Origin: Mesorhizobium loti | GTDB lineage: Bacteria > Pseudomonadota > Alphaproteobacteria > Rhizobiales > Rhizobiaceae | Assembly: GCF_002858745.1 (NCBI RefSeq) | Contig: NZ_PJRO01000014.1 | Location: forward strand, 1-64,000 | Reading direction: 5' to 3' | DNA: 64,000 nt | Part shown: positions 58,573 to 64,000 of the stretch, piece by piece | Layout: each line of letters begins with the position of its first letter | Numbering within the stretch: the first letter of the stretch is position 1 | Notes under the pieces: model-generated | Told to the model about the DNA's origin: nothing | The model's database searches: none | What the model saw: the letters and a program-made list of their open reading frames with translations, nothing else | Program-made: the position numbers and the translations under genes

Positions 58573-59445
58573 ATGAAACTTGCAGTGATTATCCCAACCT
58601 TCGGCCGCAGCGAGCAGGTTGCTCGCCTGCTGGAATATCTGGGTGGCCAGACGAGACTTCCCGATGAGGTCATACTGTCGGCACCCGACGCAACGCACAT
58701 CGAACTCCCGGATAGCTGCCCGTTCCCGCTGTCGAGTGTTTTCGGTCCTATAGGATCGTCTGCCCAACGCAACACGGCTCTCGCGCAGTCGTTGGATCGC
58801 TTCGACATCATCACATTCTTCGATGACGATTTCGTTCCGTCCGCGCGATACCTGGAGCAGATCGAGAAGGCCTTTGCTGAAAATGACGAATGGGCGGTTG
58901 TGATGGGCAGGGTCGTCAAGGACGGCGCCAACAATGCCGGTCTCACCTGGGACGATGCAAAAGCTGCGCTAAGAGATGCAGAAGCGCAGGAACACAGTGG
59001 GCCTCCGGTGGTCGACCATGTTGGGGCTTACGGATGCAACATGTCGTTGCGCGCTTCGCTGGTTGGCGATTTGCGCTTCGACGAGCGTCTCGTCCTCTAC
59101 GGCTGGCAGGAAGACATCGACTTCACAAGTCAAATGAGATCCAGGGGTCGCGTCGTATGCGTGACGTCGATCACAGGCGTTCATCTTGGAATCAAGGCGG
59201 GACGCGTGAGCGGAAAGCGGTTCGGCTACTCGCAGGTCGCCAATGCGATCTACCTGATACGGAAAGGGACGGTTCCAGCCTCTTTCGTACTTCCCCTCAT
59301 GTTTCGGAATGTTGCAGCCAATCTCGCCAAAAGCCTTTGGCCCGAGCCGTATGTCGACCGCAGAGGCCGCCTCAGCGGCAACGTGCTCGCGATCGCGCAT
59401 GTCGCCATGGGCCGGATCGAACCCGAATATATCTTGAAGATCTGA
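58573..59445 (+). CDS. Glycosyltransferase family 2 protein
   Basis: A 290-residue GT-A enzyme. It starts MKLAVIIPTFGRSEQVARLL and contains the metal-binding acidic triad in ITFFDDDFVPSARYLEQIEK, then GCNMSLRASLVGDLRFDERL and the catalytic-base region YGWQEDIDFTSQMRSRGRVV (ED motif). These are the usual features of inverting GT2 transferases. The ATG at 58573 is chosen because it begins the first beta strand; the frame is open to 58471 without similarity. It is followed 13 bases later by the export protein gene, so both are probably co-transcribed. Confidence 0.9.
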   Translation: MKLAVIIPTFGRSEQVARLLEYLGGQTRLPDEVILSAPDATHIELPDSCPFPLSSVFGPIGSSAQRNTALAQSLDRFDIITFFDDDFVPSARYLEQIEKAFAENDEWAVVMGRVVKDGANNAGLTWDDAKAALRDAEAQEHSGPPVVDHVGAYGCNMSLRASLVGDLRFDERLVLYGWQEDIDFTSQMRSRGRVVCVTSITGVHLGIKAGRVSGKRFGYSQVANAIYLIRKGTVPASFVLPLMFRNVAANLAKSLWPEPYVDRRGRLSGNVLAIAHVAMGRIEPEYILKI

Positions 59446-59458
59446 CGAGGTCGCGACA

Positions 59459-60769
59459 ATGCGGAAGTGGCTTTCAACAATGGCAGGCATTTCATTGGCA
59501 GCGACTGTCGGCCCCCTGTCGGCATCTGCCGCAGAATATCTGCTTGGACCGCAAGACAAGGTCAGGCTCAAAGTCTACGAATGGCGCGCATCACGCGATG
59601 TGATCTTCGAGTGGACTGCTCTCAACGACAGTTTCGATGTCGGTGCGGACGGCACGCTCTTCTTGCCCTTTGTCGGACAGATACGTGCTCAGGGTACCGC
59701 TCCCGGGGATCTTGCCCGCTCCATAGCGGACCGGCTCATGCAGCGCATGGGTCTTGGCCGGCAGCCAGATGTGGCCGTGGAGATTGCCCAGTACAGGCCG
59801 TTCTATATCGTCGGCAACGTCAAGCAGCCCGGCGAATTTCCCTACAGGCCTGGCCTCACGGTGCTTCAGGCTCTGGGTATCGCCGGCGGGTTGCCGATAC
59901 GCGAGGATGATATGTCCCGGCTTGAACGAGAGGTCATCTCGGGCCGAGGCGATATCGGGCTCCTGGCTCTGAACAATGTCAGCCTGATTGCCCGCAAAGC
60001 ACGGTTGCAAGCAGAACTGGCCGGCGGTGACAACGTCGCTTTCCCCTCCGAACTGATGGACCGGGCATCGAACGAGACCGTTGCACTGGCAATGGATCAG
60101 GAGCGCAAGATATTCGCTATTCGAAAGGATGCACTCGCAACTCAGCTCCGTTCACTACGCGAACTGAGGGATTTCCTGCAAAAGGAACTGGCCTCGCTCG
60201 AGCAACAGCTGACTTTCCATAACAAACAGATCGAGCTCATCCAAAAGGAACTCGTGGGCGTCTCAAGTCTCGTGCAGAAGGGCCTCGCGGTTGCACCACG
60301 CGAATTTGCTCTGGAGGGGGCCGTCGCCCGGATGCAGAGCGATAGGTTGGCGGCTGAGACTTCGATGCTGCGTGTCAGGCAGGAGATGAGCAAGACCGAC
60401 ATTGAAATCCTCAACCTCGGCAACCAGCGTTCCAGCGAGATCGCCGAGAGCTTGCGCGAGACGCAGCAGCAGCTCAACGAAGTCACCAGCAAATCCGATA
60501 CCGCGGCACAGCTGCTGCAGGAAACACAAATTGCGGCTCCTGCTCTGCTGGCCCTCAGGCAAAGCGCTCAACGGGCCAAGCCGATTTTCAAGATTGTGAG
60601 GCCGAAAGACAGCGTTACGGAAGAGCTTGCCGCCGAGGAGACAACCCTTGTCGAGCCGGGCGACACCGTTAAGGTCGAAATCCCGCTGCCGCAGTCGGGT
60701 CTGGATGGCTTACCCCCAGCGAATGCAAGCGTCCGGGCGGAGACGAGCGCTGTTCGGAATACGAACTGA
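59459..60769 (+). CDS. Exopolysaccharide export protein, ExoF-like (OPX-related)
   Basis: A 436-residue periplasmic protein with a signal peptide (MRKWLSTMAGISLAATVGPL, cleavage near SASAAE) and no lipobox Cys, unlike Wza. The polysaccharide export domain follows (YLLGPQDKVRLKVYEWRASR, then VGQIRAQGTAPGDLARSIAD), then a SLBB-like segment (PFYIVGNVKQPGEFPYRPGL, TVLQALGIAGG). A coiled coil (about residues 215-370) and a Pro-rich end complete it. This order matches ExoF of Sinorhizobium, which works with ExoQ and ExoP in succinoglycan export. It follows the GT2 gene by 13 bases. Confidence 0.88.
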   Translation: MRKWLSTMAGISLAATVGPLSASAAEYLLGPQDKVRLKVYEWRASRDVIFEWTALNDSFDVGADGTLFLPFVGQIRAQGTAPGDLARSIADRLMQRMGLGRQPDVAVEIAQYRPFYIVGNVKQPGEFPYRPGLTVLQALGIAGGLPIREDDMSRLEREVISGRGDIGLLALNNVSLIARKARLQAELAGGDNVAFPSELMDRASNETVALAMDQERKIFAIRKDALATQLRSLRELRDFLQKELASLEQQLTFHNKQIELIQKELVGVSSLVQKGLAVAPREFALEGAVARMQSDRLAAETSMLRVRQEMSKTDIEILNLGNQRSSEIAESLRETQQQLNEVTSKSDTAAQLLQETQIAAPALLALRQSAQRAKPIFKIVRPKDSVTEELAAEETTLVEPGDTVKVEIPLPQSGLDGLPPANASVRAETSAVRNTN

Positions 60770-60961
60770 TCTGATCCGCGTTGAGCCAAATCGTTGCGCT
60801 ACTTGGTGTTTCTTGGCGCAGTCACGCGCGGCGATGCCCTCAGTCATGGCTGGAAAACATCGGCTCGACGAGTCTGGTGTTGATATTTCGAACGGCATTC
60901 CCAACCACTGCCTCGAGCGCTTGCCTTGCACTTCGAGGCCGCATATCAGTTTGGCGCACAT

Positions 60962-61043
60962 TAAACGCGGAAACGCTCCAACTCTTTGTTTTTCGCAATT
61001 CCGGACGGAAAACCGCTACGCACTTTTCCTGGAATTGCTCTAG
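60962..61043. repeat. Interspersed palindromic repeat, copy C (partial)
   Basis: The unit shared with 18989-19084 and 36431-36522: CGGAAACGCTC, AACTCTTTGTTTTTCGCAATTCC and CTGGAATTGCTC are all present, but the left arm of the hairpin is missing. It lies in the 306-base gap after the ExoF-like gene and directly before the small membrane protein gene, whose open frame starts inside it. The rest of the gap (60770-60961) shows no gene. Confidence 0.78.
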
Positions 61044-61075
61044 GTTTGACGGGACTCTCTGCCGCAGAAGGCCGA

Positions 61076-61342
61076 TTGGTTTTGCGGGTGTCACTGGAGA
61101 TATCGGTGTTAACGAGCATACTCGCCGTGTCGGTGGCAGGCATACTCCTCGGCCTACGGTTCAAGGCCGCAGCGCTGCTGGCGGCAACCGCAGTGCTTCT
61201 CATTGGTATCTTAGCCTGGAACAGCCTGGAATTTCCGGGTCATGTGACCGTGGGCAAATCCCTGATCCTGATGTTTTTCTCGGCTTGCGGCTACCTCGTG
61301 GGCTTGTCTCTATCGCTGTTTCGTAATCGACACGAAGAGTGA
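61076..61342 (+). CDS. Small membrane protein of unknown function
   Basis: About 88 residues with three hydrophobic stretches (ISVLTSILAVSVAGILLGLR, AALLAATAVLLIGILAWNSL and LILMFFSACGYLVGLSLSLF) and a short charged tail RNRHEE. No family is recognised. The start is uncertain: the open frame begins inside the interspersed repeat at 60986, and TTG 61076, TTG 61082 and GTG 61088 are all possible. It sits between the ExoF-like and ExoY-like genes, convergent with the latter (13 bases apart). The repeat insertion may have replaced the original 5' end. Confidence 0.45.
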   Translation: MVLRVSLEISVLTSILAVSVAGILLGLRFKAAALLAATAVLLIGILAWNSLEFPGHVTVGKSLILMFFSACGYLVGLSLSLFRNRHEE

Positions 61343-61355
61343 CACCGCAGGTGCT

Positions 61356-62150
61356 TCAGGAAGCCCTATCGACCCGCATGACCGCAACGACAGTCCTGAG
61401 CAAGATAACGAGATCGAGCCAGATCGACCAGTTCCGCACATATTGGCTATCCAGCGCGACGCGGTTTTCGTAATCCAAACTGCTTCTTCCGCTCACCTGC
61501 CAAAGGCCCGTGAGCCCCGGCCTCGTTCCGAGGTACTCTGCCTGGTGTTCGCCATAACGCCTGAGTTCGTCCTCGACGATTGGTCTTGGACCCACGCAGC
61601 TCATGTCACCGCGCAGTATGTTGATGAGTTGGGGCAGCTCGTCCAGACTGGACTTGCGCAGCATTCGTCCGAAGAACGTAACGCGGGGATCGTTCCTGAT
61701 CTTGTGAGTCTCTCCCCACTCCTTCCGCGCCTCAGGGTTTGCATCGAGATATGTCTTCAGAACTTCGTCTGAATTCGCAACCATCGAGCGAAACTTGTAG
61801 CAATCGAACAGCTTTCCACCGAAGCCAACTCGACTATGCGAGAATATTGCCGGGCCTCCGGCCGTAATCTTGATCAGCAAGCCCACGAGGATCATGACAG
61901 GCGCAGCCAAAATGAGCGCTGGGCAGGCTATGACAATATCCATGATCCGTTTGAGGAGGCCCCCAATGGGGGGAGTTGTAGTTCCTGTGCTGATGACACT
62001 CGATGGATCGTTCAACACTGCTCCGGTACTGGCATAGCCGCGCGGGGCAACGATATGCAGAACCACCCTGTTCTCGATCGCCGCCGGTACAACTGGATGA
62101 TCCCAGGTCGCCCTCCCCCGTTGCGGATGCTTTTCAAAGGCGTTTGTCAT
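61356..62150 (-). CDS. Undecaprenyl-phosphate sugar-1-phosphate transferase (ExoY-like)
   Basis: A 264-residue priming enzyme that starts repeat-unit assembly by moving a sugar-1-phosphate, usually galactose or glucose, to undecaprenyl phosphate. A membrane segment (IVIACPALILAAPVMILVGL, about residues 73-92) precedes the bacterial sugar transferase domain with ITAGGPAIFSHSRVGFGGKL, FDCYKFRSMV, LRKSSLDELPQLINILRGDM and SCVGPRPIVEDEL, then YLGTRPGLTGLWQVSGRSSL. It is of the short, ExoY-type length rather than the long WbaP type. It lies downstream of the chain-length/kinase gene on the same strand, 104 bases apart. Confidence 0.93.
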   Translation of the reverse strand: MTNAFEKHPQRGRATWDHPVVPAAIENRVVLHIVAPRGYASTGAVLNDPSSVISTGTTTPPIGGLLKRIMDIVIACPALILAAPVMILVGLLIKITAGGPAIFSHSRVGFGGKLFDCYKFRSMVANSDEVLKTYLDANPEARKEWGETHKIRNDPRVTFFGRMLRKSSLDELPQLINILRGDMSCVGPRPIVEDELRRYGEHQAEYLGTRPGLTGLWQVSGRSSLDYENRVALDSQYVRNWSIWLDLVILLRTVVAVMRVDRAS

Positions 62151-62254
62151 GTGACGGTCGCCGCTCTAGATGTTTGACTTCGATAGTCTTCCAAGGACGG
62201 AACGCGTCGGCAAGAAATGCAAAGGAGGTAGCGCGATACCCTCGAGGTTACCCC

Positions 62255-64000
62255 CTAATCCCGACGTATGATTGCCCTATACGCATTGACGACTACCGGA
62301 AATGCCATGCCTAGCCGCACCCATCTGTGCTTGGACGTCATTACCCGTGCTTTTGCGAGAAGCACGCCAAGTATCGGCGTCCTGGACGCTTGCAGTGTCC
62401 TGACAAGTTCCTGCAAGGTGTCGACGTGCGTCTTTCCCCATTCCGCAACGATCACGACACCGTCAAGGACGGATCCAACGATTAGGTCGTCGGCCCCAGA
62501 TTCAAGTGTCGGCAGGTCAATGATGATTTTGTCGTAAGTAGCCACTTCGTCGGCATTCAGTTCGGAGAGGAGTGCCTGCATGTTCTTCGGCACGAGCAGA
62601 TTTCTCGCATCCACCGTCGATCTTGAAAGCACGTCGAACCGCCCCGGAGTGCGAATGATGAGCCGAACAAGATCCTTGCTCTCCTTGCCCAGCATACCCG
62701 AATGGTCTGGCAGCCGTGCGGCGATCGTCGGTCTCCGAAGATCGGCATCTATGACCAGCGTCTTGAGGCCCGACATTGAGTAAAGCGTGGCGAGATTGGT
62801 TGCGACGATACTCTTCTGGCTGTTGTTTGAAACAGCGGTCAATCCCAGGAACCTCACCGGGTGGTTCGTTTCAGCAAGGCTGATTTCGGTTCGCGCTTTC
62901 CTCAGGCTCTGGCTGTATTGCGACCAAGGGCGTCTGGACACCTCCTCGATGTCTCCGAACTCCCTCCGGTTACCCAAAGGCGGCAATTCACCGACGCATT
63001 CAATTCCCAAATTATCGCGGATATGACGTGGCGACCGTATAGTCCAGTCGAGCGAATGCCGCGCGAAAGAAACGCCAATACCAAGAATGAGGCCTGCGAC
63101 AGCCGCGAAGGCCAATACCAGCTTCGGCCTCGGAGCGCTTGGAGAAAGTGGCGCTGTCGCGGCCGTGATCACTCTCGCATCGGCAACCGGATAGGATTGC
63201 TGGCTCACCGAATTCGTATAGGCCTGCAGAAAGCTCTCATACATTTTCCGATAGGTGTCTGCCGTCACCTCAAGCTCTTCGAGGGTCGGTTCCGGATTCA
63301 CGCCAACACCGCCGCCAACACCCACGCTGTAGTCGTGCCGAGAACGGAATTCTTGGGCCTTCGCCATCGCCTCGTTCATCTCGGTGCGCAGCTGTTGCAG
63401 GCGTTTTTCCAGCCATGCTCCGCCTTCCTTTGCTGCGTCGGCTTTGGTTTCGATCTGTTCGTGCACGAAGGCGTCAGCGGTTGCATTCGCAATCTTTGCG
63501 GCGCCCTCGGGATCGGCCGTGGTGAAGGATATGTCGATTGCGTAGGAGACACCCACCCTTCGCACGTCGAGGCCATTGCGAAAAATCAACATGGTGAGGC
63601 GAGACTTCTGGTAGTCGGTCAGTTTCGCGATCGCCTCTGAGGCCCAGGCGCTTTTCTGAAATCCTAGGGCCTCAGCCATGTTGTCCTTTAGTTTCCTGAA
63701 CCTCTCGATCAATATCGGTGCCCGAGGGCGATTGAAATTCGCGTTTTCAATCAGTTTCAGCCGATCGATGACCGTCGATGCAATCTTTTCAGACTGCATC
63801 ACTGCAATCTGACTTTCCACTTGCGCGGTATCCAACGAAAGATTTACTTCTGCACCTTCTTGCAAATGTTGTGGCAGTCTCGGCTCGATCAAGATCTGCG
63901 CGCTGGCTGTAAAAACCTGGTCTGTGGTTGAATTGTAGAACCACGCTATCAAGAGTGCAGCGGCAAGACAGGCCGTGATTGTCCCGACGTAATGTCTCAG
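62255..64000 (-). CDS. Wzz/BY-kinase-type exopolysaccharide chain-length protein (ExoP-like), partial, with degenerate Walker A
   Basis: At least 581 residues; the N-terminus lies beyond base 64000, as the frame is open to the edge. The periplasmic Wzz domain includes IEPRLPQHLQEGAEVNLSLD and VESQIAVMQSEKIASTVIDR, coiled coil (about 180-300), then the second membrane segment LVLAFAAVAGLILGIGVSFA. The C-terminal domain resembles BY-kinases: Walker A' TLVIDADLRRPTIAARLPDH and Walker B IIIDLPTLESGADD are present. However, the P-loop reads AVSNNSQKSIVATNLATLYS without the glycines, and no C-terminal Tyr cluster is seen. It probably controls chain length and export with limited or no kinase activity. 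Confidence 0.87.
   Translation of the reverse strand: MRHYVGTITACLAAALLIAWFYNSTTDQVFTASAQILIEPRLPQHLQEGAEVNLSLDTAQVESQIAVMQSEKIASTVIDRLKLIENANFNRPRAPILIERFRKLKDNMAEALGFQKSAWASEAIAKLTDYQKSRLTMLIFRNGLDVRRVGVSYAIDISFTTADPEGAAKIANATADAFVHEQIETKADAAKEGGAWLEKRLQQLRTEMNEAMAKAQEFRSRHDYSVGVGGGVGVNPEPTLEELEVTADTYRKMYESFLQAYTNSVSQQSYPVADARVITAATAPLSPSAPRPKLVLAFAAVAGLILGIGVSFARHSLDWTIRSPRHIRDNLGIECVGELPPLGNRREFGDIEEVSRRPWSQYSQSLRKARTEISLAETNHPVRFLGLTAVSNNSQKSIVATNLATLYSMSGLKTLVIDADLRRPTIAARLPDHSGMLGKESKDLVRLIIRTPGRFDVLSRSTVDARNLLVPKNMQALLSELNADEVATYDKIIIDLPTLESGADDLIVGSVLDGVVIVAEWGKTHVDTLQELVRTLQASRTPILGVLLAKARVMTSKHRWVRLGMAFPVVVNAYRAIIRRD

Noticed and set aside
1..64000. CRISPR arrays, rRNA genes, complete insertion sequences, toxin-antitoxin or defence systems
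   Set aside because: None seen: no regularly spaced direct repeats, no transposase beyond the recombinase remnant, and no nuclease or abortive infection gene recognised.

Overview
The window is a GC-rich chromosomal segment of an alphaproteobacterium of the order Rhizobiales (Hyphomicrobiales), most likely Mesorhizobium or a close Phyllobacteriaceae relative. The evidence is the single-chain anthranilate synthase TrpE(G) preceded by a Trp-rich leader peptide, the ChpT/CtrA/SciP cell-cycle genes, an EipA (DUF1134) protein, a NolR-like regulator, and three copies of a palindromic interspersed repeat that I recall from rhizobial genomes. The genus call is inference, because no search could be run.

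Bases 1-12736 form a catabolic locus for an unidentified nitrogen compound. Leftward genes encode a FAD oxidoreductase, a complete Liv-type ABC transporter (with LivM and LivG fused) and the start of an ornithine cyclodeaminase. A divergent RpiR regulator leads a rightward, translationally coupled operon of isochorismatase-like amidase, glutamine-synthetase-like ligase, N-formylglutamate amidohydrolase, class III aminotransferase, PNPOx-like flavoprotein and a 2Fe-2S ferredoxin reductase. Bases 12781-24337 hold a MerR/TipAS regulator with a textbook MerR promoter, trpL-trpE(G) with an attenuator, a CDF metal exporter, several small periplasmic or unknown proteins, a lone TctC binding protein, an ATP-grasp/esterase pair, and leuA behind a leucine-rich leader peptide.

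Bases 24432-36425 carry a 982-residue membrane-anchored winged-helix/TPR protein with a large internal duplication, followed by mostly housekeeping or detoxification genes: hydrolase, phosphoesterase, Nudix, glutathionyl-hydroquinone reductase, GNAT, SDR plus CoA-transferase, HugZ-like protein, NolR-like repressor and TrmH methyltransferase. Bases 36567-45004 are the cell-cycle and envelope block: a coiled-coil membrane protein, eipA, chpT, an orphan receiver protein, ctrA, a FliJ-like protein, an HxlR/oxidoreductase pair, sciP and mnmA. GANTC sites and CtrA-like boxes lie in the promoter regions.

From 46392 the window changes character. A tRNA-Met(CAT) gene is followed by a truncated, frameshifted serine recombinase, which suggests the edge of an integrated element. 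Beyond it lies an exopolysaccharide region (47.7-64 kb) with five glycosyltransferases, an O-antigen ligase/polymerase-like membrane protein, a LuxR-type regulator lacking its phosphoacceptor, a secreted GH-A glycosidase with a DUF4214-like tail, an ExoF-like export protein, an ExoY-like priming transferase, and a Wzz/BY-kinase-like protein with a degraded Walker A motif that runs off the window. No CRISPR array, rRNA or intact insertion sequence was seen.
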